Under the pieces are notes generated by a model that saw nothing but the letters and a program-made list of their open reading frames with translations, was not told where the DNA came from and searched no databases. Shown here piece by piece: positions 26,746 through 34,697 of a stretch of DNA of 64,000 nucleotides. The translations under genes and the position numbers were made by a program. The DNA comes from WHSW01 sp963729075 (GTDB lineage: Bacteria; Actinomycetota; Thermoleophilia; Solirubrobacterales; 70-9). The stretch lies in contig CAVSMU010000011.1 in assembly GCA_963729075.1 (NCBI GenBank), forward strand, positions 1-64,000, given 5' to 3'. Each line of letters starts with the position of its first letter. The stretch's first letter is position 1.

Positions 26746-27171
26746 CTACTCGCCGCTCGGCAGCAGCCCGAGCTGCCCGAGGAGGCCCAGGTCGTCGCGG
26801 CTTCCCCAGTGCTCGACGATCTTGTCGTCGGCGATCCGCCAGATGTAGATGTGCCTGACGGCGAATTCCCTGCCGGTCGCCTCATGGCCCATGAGCGGAC
26901 CGGTCTGGCGGCCGCTCATCGTCACCCGCTGCACGACCCTGTCCCCCTCGGCGATCTCGTCCTCGATCTCGAAGCGAAGCCCGCCGAACATCCCCCGGAG
27001 GTGGCGCACCGTCTGCTTCACGCTCTCGGGACCGCTCGGCTGCTCGGGGTGCGCCGGCTCGTGGTCGATGAAGTCCGGATGAACGAGCTCGTCGACGAGC
27101 TCGAGGTCGCCCCTCGTGTAAATCTCGTCGAGCGCGCGGCGGATCAGCCGCTTGTTGTCCTCCGCCCCCAT
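26746..27171 (-). CDS. SnoaL-like (NTF2-fold) polyketide cyclase/ester cyclase family protein
   Basis: The 141-residue protein begins NKRLIRRALDEIYTRGDLEL, then VDELVHPDFIDHEPA, and ends with the ester-cyclase-type strands REFAVRHIYIWRIADDKIVE and HWGSRDDLGLLGQLG. These match the SnoaL-like family, a cone-shaped fold that binds or cyclises small molecules; most members have no known reaction. The start is four bases after the HDAC-like gene stop, so the two probably form one operon. The substrate is unknown. Confidence 0.8.
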   Translation of the reverse strand: MGAEDNKRLIRRALDEIYTRGDLELVDELVHPDFIDHEPAHPEQPSGPESVKQTVRHLRGMFGGLRFEIEDEIAEGDRVVQRVTMSGRQTGPLMGHEATGREFAVRHIYIWRIADDKIVEHWGSRDDLGLLGQLGLLPSGE

Positions 27172-27175
27172 CGCC

Positions 27176-28174
27176 TCAAAGGTTCCACCGCTCCCGCAGG
27201 CGACTGAGATGCGGCTCGGCGGCCGCGACGGGGGCCGAGCCCGGCGGCCGCCCGTCCTCGAGCGCGGCCGCGGTCGCGACCACCGAGTCGGCGAGCGCCG
27301 GAGGCGAGTACCCGCCCTCGAGGCACACGAGGACGGGCACCTCGAGCTCGGCGGCGACCGCGCGGATGGCCGCGGTCATGTCCGCGTAGGCCTCGGTCTC
27401 GACGGTGCAGGAGGCGAGCGGGTCGTCGCGGTGGGCGTCATAGCCGGCCGAGATCGCGATCAGGCCGGGCTCGTATGCGCGGGCGATCGGCACCACGACG
27501 TGCTCGACCAGCGCCACGAACTCCTCCGAGCCCGTTCCGGGCGGGACCGGCAGGTTGACGTTGAAGCCCTCCCCCGCCCCCTCGCCTTCGAACTCCGCGG
27601 CCCCCGTGCCCGGGTAGAGCGGCCACTGATGGATGCTCGCGTAGAGCAGCTCGTCGGTCGCAGCGAAGATCGCCTCCGTCCCGTTGCCGTGATGGACGTC
27701 CCAGTCGAGCACCAGCACGCGGCCCGCGTCGCAGCCGTCGATCGCGTGCCGGGCCGCGACCGCGACGTTGTTGAAGAGGCAGAAGCCCATCGCGCGATCG
27801 CGCTCGGCATGGTGACCCGGGGGGCGCAGGGCGCAGATCGCCGCCCGCGCATCGCCCGCGAGCAGCCGCTCGGCGGCGTGGGCGGCGCCGCCCGCCGCGT
27901 GCAACGCAGCCTCGTAGGAGCCCGGTGAGGCGGCCGTGTCGAGGTCGATCATCCCGCCGCCGGCCGCGGAGAACTCCTCGATCGCGGTGATGTGCCCGGG
28001 GGCGTGCACGCGCTCGAGCTGCTCGCGGCTGGCGGCGGGCGCTTCGACCCGCTCCAGCCCGGGCCAGCCCGCCCGCTCGAATGCCGCCTCGATCGCCACG
28101 AGGCGCCCGGCGTTCTCCGGGTGCGGGCCGGTGTCGTGGTGGTGCGAGGACTCGTGCGAGACGTACAGGGCCAT
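27176..28174 (-). CDS. Zinc-dependent histone-deacetylase-like amidohydrolase
   Basis: Starting at ATG 28174, the 332-residue protein carries the HDAC/acetylpolyamine amidohydrolase signature: HPENAGRL, then ALRPPGHHAERDRAMGFCLF with the paired catalytic His, NNVAVAARHA, and the zinc ligands in VLVLDWDVHHGNGTEAIF (Asp, His). A third ligand is in ISAGYDAHRDDP, and LVCLEGGYSP lies near the C-terminus. Bacterial members deacetylate polyamines, acetyl-lysine proteins or other acyl amides. Its promoter is shared divergently with nadB, the starts being 30 bp apart. A much longer open frame upstream is antisense to nadB and was rejected. The substrate is unknown. Confidence 0.9.
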   Translation of the reverse strand: MALYVSHESSHHHDTGPHPENAGRLVAIEAAFERAGWPGLERVEAPAASREQLERVHAPGHITAIEEFSAAGGGMIDLDTAASPGSYEAALHAAGGAAHAAERLLAGDARAAICALRPPGHHAERDRAMGFCLFNNVAVAARHAIDGCDAGRVLVLDWDVHHGNGTEAIFAATDELLYASIHQWPLYPGTGAAEFEGEGAGEGFNVNLPVPPGTGSEEFVALVEHVVVPIARAYEPGLIAISAGYDAHRDDPLASCTVETEAYADMTAAIRAVAAELEVPVLVCLEGGYSPPALADSVVATAAALEDGRPPGSAPVAAAEPHLSRLRERWNL

Positions 28175-28204
28175 GGCTCGGTTCTGGGTACCGTAACCCG
28201 CGCC

Positions 28205-29662
28205 GTGACCGGCGCCCCCCATCGAGCCCTCGAGACCGAGATCGTCGTCGTCGGCGGCGGCGCCGCCGGGCTGCACGTCGCGCTCGAAAGCGCCGAGGCG
28301 GGCGCGCGCACAGTGCTCGTGTCGCGAAAGCCCCTCTCCGAGAGCTCGAGCTTCTGGGCGCAGGGCGGGCTCGCGGCCGCGCTGGCGCGAGACGACTCCC
28401 CCGAGCGCCATGCCGCGGACACGCTGGCCGCCGGGCGCGGGCTCTGCCGCAGGAGCGCGGTGGAGGTGCTCACGAACGAGGCTCCGGCGGCGGTCGAGCA
28501 GCTTCAGGCGCGCGGGGTGCGCTTCGACGCCGACCCGGGCGGCGAGCTCGCGCTCGGGCTCGAGGGCGGTCATTCGGCGCGCCGGATCGTGCACGCGGGG
28601 GGCAGCGAGACCGGGCGCGCGATCACCTCGCGCCTGGCAGAGCTCGTGGCGGCCGACCCCCGGATCGAGATCCTCGAGGGCGCCTCGGCGACGGCGCTGT
28701 CGAGCGACGGAGGCGCGTGCGCAGGCGTGATCACCGACACGGGCGCGATCGCGGCGCGGGCGACCGTGCTCACCACCGGCGGCGGCGCGGCCCTCTGGCA
28801 GCGGACCACCAACCCCTGGGGAGCGATCGGCGCGGGCTCGGTGCTCGCCCACGCGGCTGGAGCGGAGCTCGCCGACCTCGAGCTGTGCCAGTTCCATCCC
28901 ACCGCGCTCGCGCTCCCGGGCTCCGACTACGACGGCGCCCTGATCACCGAGGCCGTCCGTGGCGAGGGCGCGCGCCTGCTCGACGCATCGGGCCAGCGCT
29001 TCACAGACGAGCTCGCGCCCCGGGACCAGGTCACCGCGGCGATCCTCGACCGGATCGAGGCCGACCGCTCCGCCCACGTCCTGCTCGACCTGCGCGATCT
29101 CGACCCGGCGCGCTTTCCGAACGTGTTCGACGTCTGTCGCCGCGCCGGCCTCGCGCCCGAGCGCGAGCCGGTCCCGGTCGCCCCCGCCGCGCACTATTTG
29201 ATCGGGGGCGTCGCCTGCGATCTCGAAGGCCGCACCACTCTGCCCCGCCTGTTCGCCGTCGGCGAGTGCGCCTGCACCGGGCTCCACGGGGCCAACCGGC
29301 TCGCCTCGAACTCGCTCAGCGAGTGCTTCGTCTTCGGCACGCGCGCGGCGCATGCGGCGGTCGGCGAACCGCAGGCCGGCGAGGGCCCGGACCCGCCGCT
29401 CTGGCGCTTCGAGCCTCCCACCGCGGAGACCCGGGCGGCGGTCTGGCGCTGGGCCGGGCCGCAGCGCGAGCGGGGTGAGCTCGAGCGGCTGCTCGCCGAT
29501 CCCTACCCGCTGGCGCGCATGATCGCCCGCTCGGCGCTCGAGCGGCGGGAGTCGCGGGGCGCGCACCGCCGTGCGGACTTCCCGCTCCCCGACTCGGCGC
29601 TCGACGGCTCGCATCTCGTGGTCGTCGCAGACGGCGAGGTCCGCCTCGACCGCTGGATCTGA
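28205..29662 (+). CDS. nadB: L-aspartate oxidase
   Basis: Starting at GTG 28205, the 485-residue flavoprotein has the FAD motif IVVVGGGAAGLHVALESAEA, the substrate-loop segment SSSFWAQGGLAAALARDDSP, LCQFHPTALALPG, EAVRGEGARLLDASGQRF, and the NadB-specific CTGLHGANRLASNSLSECFV. It oxidises L-aspartate to iminoaspartate, the first step of de novo NAD synthesis. The usual partners nadA and nadC are not next to it in this window. The C-terminal domain is compact, and total length is slightly below E. coli NadB. A hairpin terminator follows at 29670. Confidence 0.93.
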   Translation: MTGAPHRALETEIVVVGGGAAGLHVALESAEAGARTVLVSRKPLSESSSFWAQGGLAAALARDDSPERHAADTLAAGRGLCRRSAVEVLTNEAPAAVEQLQARGVRFDADPGGELALGLEGGHSARRIVHAGGSETGRAITSRLAELVAADPRIEILEGASATALSSDGGACAGVITDTGAIAARATVLTTGGGAALWQRTTNPWGAIGAGSVLAHAAGAELADLELCQFHPTALALPGSDYDGALITEAVRGEGARLLDASGQRFTDELAPRDQVTAAILDRIEADRSAHVLLDLRDLDPARFPNVFDVCRRAGLAPEREPVPVAPAAHYLIGGVACDLEGRTTLPRLFAVGECACTGLHGANRLASNSLSECFVFGTRAAHAAVGEPQAGEGPDPPLWRFEPPTAETRAAVWRWAGPQRERGELERLLADPYPLARMIARSALERRESRGAHRRADFPLPDSALDGSHLVVVADGEVRLDRWI

Positions 29663-29669
29663 GCTTAGT

Positions 29670-29713
29670 CCGATCGAATGATCTATGAGTCCTTCGATCG
29701 GTTAATACTTTCT
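29670..29713 (+). terminator. Likely intrinsic terminator after nadB
   Basis: A perfect 9-bp inverted repeat (CCGATCGAA at 29670-29678, TTCGATCGG at 29693-29701, 14-base loop) starts eight bases after the nadB stop and is followed by the T-rich TTAATACTTTCTT. In this GC-rich context the T-rich tail is notable. Confidence 0.6.
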
Positions 29714-29832
29714 TAACCAATCGCCCTTGCTTTTTCACGTCCGGTTGGCATACTGACGCCTGCCTCCAAGGGACTGGTGCACGGATGACCCGGGGAGGCT
29801 CCACGGACCGGATACGAAAGGGGTAAGGAGAT

Positions 29833-30309
29833 ATGTACCAATTCAGCCGTTCGATCTACCGAGAGATCGCTCCTGCGGTTGTAGAGGCCGAGCATGATCC
29901 GACTGGGTGCCGGAACAAGCAGCTCGTCCTCGACGCCTGCGAGGAGACCATTCGTCGGCTCGTCACAGACCGCCGCCATTTCGCCCGACCGGCGCGCTGG
30001 CTGTTCAGCCAGGTGCGAGCACAATTCGCGATCGGCGACCAGCTGCGTGTCTGGAAGGTGATCGACTGCAACATCCGGCTCGCACAGGCCTATCTGGAGC
30101 GACTGCCGGACGGCGCCGGGCTCGGCGGGTTCGTTCGCGAATGCCGCGCCCACACCCGCAAGGGCACGCCGTGTCAGCGCGACCCGCTGCCGGGGCGCGA
30201 CTACTGCCCTTCGCACAAGCATCTCGAGGAGACCTACGACGGTCCGGAGCCGGCGCTCCAGGAGCTCGGGGCGAGCCTCGAACGAGAGGGGATCGCCGCC
30301 GCCGCCTGA
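29833..30309 (+). CDS. Lineage-type protein with C-terminal CX(n)CX(n)CXXH zinc-like motif
   Basis: ATG 29833 follows a good ribosome site (AAGGAG). The 158-residue protein has an N-terminal helical region (MYQFSRSIYREIAPAVVEAE; QLVLDACEETIRRL) and a C-terminal motif, ECRAHTRKGTPCQRDPLPG followed by DYCPSHKHL. This matches a small Cys/His module (DUF5763-like) seen at the ends of many bacterial proteins. I recall close relatives with the same MY-FSR-IYRE start across Solirubrobacterales. Upstream, TTGCTT (near 29727) and CATACT/TACTGA suggest a promoter in the unusually A/T-rich 29.68-29.75 kb stretch. Function unknown. Confidence 0.75.
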   Translation: MYQFSRSIYREIAPAVVEAEHDPTGCRNKQLVLDACEETIRRLVTDRRHFARPARWLFSQVRAQFAIGDQLRVWKVIDCNIRLAQAYLERLPDGAGLGGFVRECRAHTRKGTPCQRDPLPGRDYCPSHKHLEETYDGPEPALQELGASLEREGIAAAA

Positions 30310-30354
30310 TTTTCGGCGTGGGGAATCGGTCGCCGGGGGGGACCGTGATGGGGA

Positions 30355-30386
30355 GGAGACCCCGGCTCGCAAGAGCCGGGGTCTCC
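30355..30386 (+). terminator. Perfect 14-bp GC-rich hairpin with GCAA tetraloop
   Basis: GGAGACCCCGGCTC (30355-30368), loop GCAA, GAGCCGGGGTCTCC (30373-30386) form a flawless 14-bp stem closed by a GNRA tetraloop, 45 bases after the preceding stop. Only a short CTTT follows, not a long T-run, so it may stabilise an mRNA end or be processed rather than act as a classical terminator. Confidence 0.65.
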
Positions 30387-30439
30387 GGCTTTCCGCGCCT
30401 GCACCGCTTCCCGCCTCCTCGGCCTTGTAGCTTCGCCGG

Positions 30440-32422
30440 ATGCTCCTCGGGGTCGACGTCGGCGGGACCTTCACCGACGCGGTGGTCTTCGACGGGCGGG
30501 CGCTGCACACGGCGAAGGCGCCGACGACGCCCGAGGACCAGTCCAGGGGGGTCCTCGCCGCGGTCGAGGCGGCGCTCCAGCGCGCGGGCGCCGAGGCGGC
30601 CCAGATCGAGGTGTTCGCGCACGGCATGACCGTGGGCACCAACGCGCTGCTGACCGAGAGCGGCGCGCGGACCGCGCTCATCGCCACCCGTGGGTTCACC
30701 GACCTCCTCGACGTCGGGCGCCAGAACCGGCCCCGCCTCTACGACCTTTGCGCGCCGAAGGCGACCCCGCTCGTCGCCGAGGGGATGCGCCTCGGCGCCG
30801 CCGAGCGGGTTGGGCCCGACGGCGTCGTCGAGGAGCTGACCGAGGACGAGCTCGCGCGCATCGTCGACGAGGCCCGGCGCTCGGGTGCCGAGTCGATCGC
30901 CATCTGCCTGCTGTTCTCCTACCGCCACCCCGCCCACGAGCGTGCGATCGCTGAGCGGCTGCGCAGCGAGCTGCCGGACGTCCACGTCTCCGCCTCGCAC
31001 GAGGTGCTCGCGCAGTTCCGCGAGTACGAGCGGTGCTCGACCACGGTGATCGACGCGTACCTGTCGCCGCTGCTCGACCGTTACCTGGGGCGCCTCGGGG
31101 AGGCGGCGCGCGAGCGCGACCTGCCCGGGCCCACCGTGATGATGTCGTCGGGCGGCGTCGCGCCCGCCGCCGAGGCCGCGCGCGCGGGCGCGTGGAGCGT
31201 GCTCTCGGGTCCGGCGGGCGGGGCCGTGGGCGCGGGCCTGCTCACCCGCCTGTCAGGCGATCCCAGGGCGCTCGGCTTCGACATGGGCGGGACGTCCTGC
31301 GACGTGTGCGTGATCGAGGAGGGTCGCGTGCGGCACACCGATTCGCGCGAGGTCGCCGGCCGGGTGATCCAGCTGCCGATGGTCGACGTGCACACCGTCG
31401 GCGCGGGCGGCGGCTCGATCGGCTGGCACGACGCCGGCGGGGCGCTGCGCGTCGGTCCGCAGTCCGCGGGCGCCGAGCCCGGTCCGGCGTGCTACGGGCG
31501 GGGCGGCATCGAGCCGACGGTCACGGACGCCGACCTGCTGCTCGGCTACCTCGACCCGGGCTCCGAGCTGGCCGGGGGCGTGGCGCTGGACGCCGATGCG
31601 GCGCGGCTGGCGGTCGAGCGGCTCGGCTCGCAGCTCGGGCTCGATCCGCTGGAGACGGCCGAGGGCATCGTCCGGGTCGCAAATCAGGAGATGGTCCGGG
31701 CGCTGCGCGTGGTGACGGTCGAGCGCGGTGTGGACCCGCGGGGGTTCGCGCTGATGCCGTTCGGCGGCGCCGGCCCGATGCACGCCGCGGCGATCGCCGA
31801 CGAGCTGGCGATCGACCGGGTCCTGTGCCCGCGCGCGAGCGGGGTGCTCTCGGCGCTCGGCCTGCTCGCCTCCGACCGCCGCCGCGACACCGCGCGGACG
31901 GTGATGCTGAGTGGCGAGCAGCTGACCGAGGAGCGGATCGCCGAGTCGGTGAGCACCCTTCGCGAATCGCTCGGGGCCGGGCTCGAGGACGCCGAGTCGG
32001 AGGTCACGTACGAGCTCCGCTACCGCGGGCAGGCCTTCGAGCTGCCCATCGAAGGTGACGAACGGCCCAGCCCGGCCGATCTCGTCGAGCGCTTCGCGGC
32101 CGAGCACGAGCGCCGCTACGGCTACCGCAACCCCGACGCCGCCGTCGATCTGGTGACCGTGCGCCTGGCGCTGATCGAGCCCGGGCCGGCGCTCGCGCCG
32201 CGTGCATCGGCCGCCGGGTCGCTCGAGCGCTGGTCGCGCAGGGCCCGCTTCGCGGGCGAATGGCACGAGACCGAGGTGCTGCGCGGCGAGCCCGGCGCCG
32301 GCACGGAGGCCGCGGGCCCGTGCGTGTTCGAGCTTCCCGAGGCGACCCTCGTGCTCCCGCCGGGGTGGCGAGCGCGCGTCGACGACGCGGGAACGATCGC
32401 CGCGGAGCGGTCGGGCCGATGA
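30440..32422 (+). CDS. hyuA: Hydantoinase/oxoprolinase A subunit (HyuA family)
   Basis: The 660-residue protein opens with the actin-like ATP-binding motif LLGVDVGGTFTDAVVFDGRA, continues with HGMTVGTNALLTESGARTAL and TRGFTDLLDVGRQNRPRLYD, and has the second phosphate motif LGFDMGGTSCDVCVIEEG and MPFGGAGPMHAAAIADELAI. This is the ATP-dependent HyuA/acetophenone-carboxylase type subunit that activates cyclic amides (hydantoins, 5-oxoproline) or ketones. Its stop overlaps the start of hyuB (ATGA). The exact substrate cannot be read; no racemase or carbamoylase gene is adjacent. Confidence 0.92.
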   Translation: MLLGVDVGGTFTDAVVFDGRALHTAKAPTTPEDQSRGVLAAVEAALQRAGAEAAQIEVFAHGMTVGTNALLTESGARTALIATRGFTDLLDVGRQNRPRLYDLCAPKATPLVAEGMRLGAAERVGPDGVVEELTEDELARIVDEARRSGAESIAICLLFSYRHPAHERAIAERLRSELPDVHVSASHEVLAQFREYERCSTTVIDAYLSPLLDRYLGRLGEAARERDLPGPTVMMSSGGVAPAAEAARAGAWSVLSGPAGGAVGAGLLTRLSGDPRALGFDMGGTSCDVCVIEEGRVRHTDSREVAGRVIQLPMVDVHTVGAGGGSIGWHDAGGALRVGPQSAGAEPGPACYGRGGIEPTVTDADLLLGYLDPGSELAGGVALDADAARLAVERLGSQLGLDPLETAEGIVRVANQEMVRALRVVTVERGVDPRGFALMPFGGAGPMHAAAIADELAIDRVLCPRASGVLSALGLLASDRRRDTARTVMLSGEQLTEERIAESVSTLRESLGAGLEDAESEVTYELRYRGQAFELPIEGDERPSPADLVERFAAEHERRYGYRNPDAAVDLVTVRLALIEPGPALAPRASAAGSLERWSRRARFAGEWHETEVLRGEPGAGTEAAGPCVFELPEATLVLPPGWRARVDDAGTIAAERSGR

Positions 32423-33939
32423 GCGCTGCGCGGCTCGATCCGGTCTCGTTGCAGGTGCTCGTCGGCGCGCTGCGCGCAGCGTGCGACGAGATGGGCGCAG
32501 CCCTGATCCGGTCCGCGTACTCGCCCAACATCACCGAGCGCCACGACTGCTCGACTGCCCTGTTCGCCGCCGACGGCGAGCTCGTGATGCAGGCGGAGCA
32601 CATCCCGGTGCATCTCGGCTCCATGCCCGATGCGGTCGAGGCGGTGCTCGGCTTCGAGCAGCGGCCGGGCGACCTCTGGATCCTCAACGACCCCTACCGC
32701 GGCGGCACGCACCTGCCCGACGTGACGCTGATCTCTCCCCTGCATGCCGACGGGCGGCTGATCGGATTCGCGGCCAGCCGGGCCCACCACGCCGACATCG
32801 GCGGCCCGACACCCGGCGGCATGCCCGCTGACTCGACGACGCTCGACCAGGAGGGGGTCGTGATCGCCCCGACCCGGGCCGACGACGCGGTCCTGCGTGG
32901 GCTCGCCGAGCAGATGCGACGGCCCGAGGAGCGGCTCGCGGACCTTCGCGCCCAGCGCGCCGCGAACCTGATCGGGGCGCGGCGGATCGACGAGCTGCTC
33001 GATCGCCTCGGCGCCGACGCGCTCGAGAGCGGCATGCGCGAGATCCTCGACTACTCCGAGCGCCGCACCCGGGCCGCGCTCGCCGACCTGCCCGACGGCG
33101 AGTACACGGCCGAGGACGTGCTCGAGGGCGGGCCCGGCGGCGCTCTCGACCTGACTCTGCGCGTCCGGGCGACGATCGCCGGCGACTCGCTGCGCCTCGA
33201 CTTCGCGGACACGGAGCGCCAGGTCGTGGGCAACCTCAACTGCCCGCTGTCGGTCACCAAGTCGGCAGCCTTCTTCGCCGTGCGCGTGCTCACCGATCCC
33301 GACGCCCCTCCCTCAGCGGGCGCCCACCGCCCGGTCGAGGTCGTCGCCCCGCCGGGCTGCCTGCTCAACGCCCACCCGCCGGCCGCCGTCGTGGCCGGCA
33401 ACGTCGAGACGTCGAGCCGCGTGGCCGACCTCGTGATCGGGGCGCTCGCGGGCGCGACGGCGGTCCCCGCGCAGGGACAGGGGACGATGAACAACTTCAC
33501 GCTCGCCAACGAGTCGTTCACCTACTACGAGACGATCGGCGGCGGCCAGGGCGCCTGCCCGGACGCGGACGGCCCGAGCGCGATCCACGTGGCGATGTCG
33601 AACACGCTCAACACGCCCGTCGAGGCGTTCGAGACCGAGTACCCGCTCCGCGTGCGCGAGCTGGCGCTGCGCCGCGGCTCGGGCGGGGCTGGCGCGCATC
33701 GCGGCGGCGACGGGATCGTGCGTGAGCTCGAGGCGCTGGCGCCGATGCGCTTCACCCTGATCACCGAGCGCAGGCGCCATCCCCCGCGCGGGCGCGAGGG
33801 CGGCGCCGACGGCGCGCCCGGGCGCAATCTGCTCAACGGCCGCCAGCTGCCCCCGAAATGCGCCGGAGAGCTCGAATCCGGCGACCGGCTGCGGATCGAG
33901 ACGCCCGGAGGCGGCGGGCGCGGCGTTAATGCAACATGA
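32419..33939 (+). CDS. hyuB: Hydantoinase/oxoprolinase B subunit (HyuB family)
   Basis: Starting at ATG 32419, which overlaps the hyuA stop, the 506-residue protein has family markers SAYSPNITERHDCSTALFAA, HIPVHLGSMPDAVEAV, WILNDPYRGGTHLPDVTL, ASRAHHADIGGPTPGGMPAD and, near the C-terminus, YETIGGGQGA and GGAGAHRGGDGIVRELEAL. It forms the catalytic complex with HyuA. The order A then B and the tight coupling are standard. Length is in the normal range of about 500-590 residues. Confidence 0.92.
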   Translation: MSAARLDPVSLQVLVGALRAACDEMGAALIRSAYSPNITERHDCSTALFAADGELVMQAEHIPVHLGSMPDAVEAVLGFEQRPGDLWILNDPYRGGTHLPDVTLISPLHADGRLIGFAASRAHHADIGGPTPGGMPADSTTLDQEGVVIAPTRADDAVLRGLAEQMRRPEERLADLRAQRAANLIGARRIDELLDRLGADALESGMREILDYSERRTRAALADLPDGEYTAEDVLEGGPGGALDLTLRVRATIAGDSLRLDFADTERQVVGNLNCPLSVTKSAAFFAVRVLTDPDAPPSAGAHRPVEVVAPPGCLLNAHPPAAVVAGNVETSSRVADLVIGALAGATAVPAQGQGTMNNFTLANESFTYYETIGGGQGACPDADGPSAIHVAMSNTLNTPVEAFETEYPLRVRELALRRGSGGAGAHRGGDGIVRELEALAPMRFTLITERRRHPPRGREGGADGAPGRNLLNGRQLPPKCAGELESGDRLRIETPGGGGRGVNAT

Positions 33940-33948
33940 GTCACAAAT

Positions 33949-33977
33949 TTGGCATTTTCATGCGCCTTCTCTAGACT
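33949..33977 (+). promoter_or_regulatory. Sigma70-type promoter candidate before the DUF1802 gene
   Basis: TTGGCA (33949-33954), a 17-base spacer and TAGACT (33972-33977) match vegetative promoter spacing, in an A/T-rich patch that stands out after hyuB. Transcription would start near 33984, leaving about 85 bases of leader before ATG 34069. Confidence 0.5.
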
Positions 33978-34068
33978 CGATCCCCTCAATCGGGCCTGAA
34001 CGCTCCCACCGGGGCGATGTCCAGTCCCGGACGACGTTCACGCAAACTCCCCCCGAAGCAACCAACCA

Positions 34069-34695
34069 ATGCCGATTGCCTTCAAAGAGTGGGCCGTGAC
34101 GGTCCGCGCCCTGTCCGAGGGTGAGCAGCTGCTCACGCTACGGAAGGGCGGAATCCGCGAGGAGGACAAACACTTCGAGCTCGAGCACGAGCAGTTCTTC
34201 CTCTATCCGACGTTCGACCACCAGCGCAACGACCTGGTGCGTGAATCCCACCACCCCGAGCTTCGCCGGGCACTCGAGGAGGGCGTCTGGCCCGACGAGG
34301 AGCCGCCCCCGCGGGCGCTGCTGCAGGACGGTGGCATCCCGCAGCCCGACCGGGTCCGGATCCGCGCCTGGGCGGAGGTCTCCGATCACTTCGAGACCGA
34401 CGACCCTCGGATCGTCGACGCGCTCTCCCCGTTCCACGTCTGGACCCAGGACTACGCGCACAAGCGCCTGCGCTGGAAGCGGACCCATCCGCTCCACGTG
34501 CTCCTGCTGCGCGTCCACCGGATCCCGCGCCCGGTCACCGTCCGCGTCAAGGACGAGTACCACGGCTGCCGCTCGTGGGTCGAGATCGACCGCGAGCTGC
34601 CGTTCGAGGGCACGCCGGTGATGGCCGACGAGGAGTTCGATCGCGCCGCCGCCGCGATTCGCGAGCTCTGCCGGGTCGAGCCGGCGCTGGTCTAG
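34069..34695 (+). CDS. DUF1802 family protein
   Basis: The 208-residue protein begins MPIAFKEWAVTVRALSEGEQ and continues LLTLRKGGIREED, HEQFFLYPTFDHQRNDLV, and PLHVLLLRVHRIPRP. This pattern (FKEWAvtv, LLRKGGI.E, F.LyPTf.HQ) matches the DUF1802/COG4293 family. No function is established. There is no signal peptide or membrane helix. The stop at 34695 lies three bases before the apparent beginning of the DUF1152 protein, so the two are probably co-transcribed. Confidence 0.78.
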   Translation: MPIAFKEWAVTVRALSEGEQLLTLRKGGIREEDKHFELEHEQFFLYPTFDHQRNDLVRESHHPELRRALEEGVWPDEEPPPRALLQDGGIPQPDRVRIRAWAEVSDHFETDDPRIVDALSPFHVWTQDYAHKRLRWKRTHPLHVLLLRVHRIPRPVTVRVKDEYHGCRSWVEIDRELPFEGTPVMADEEFDRAAAAIRELCRVEPALV

Positions 34696-34697
34696 CC

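Noticed and set aside
27176..29614. Long minus-strand frame (812 residues) across nadB
   Set aside because: Only the last 332 residues are the HDAC-like protein. The upstream part is antisense to a convincing nadB gene.
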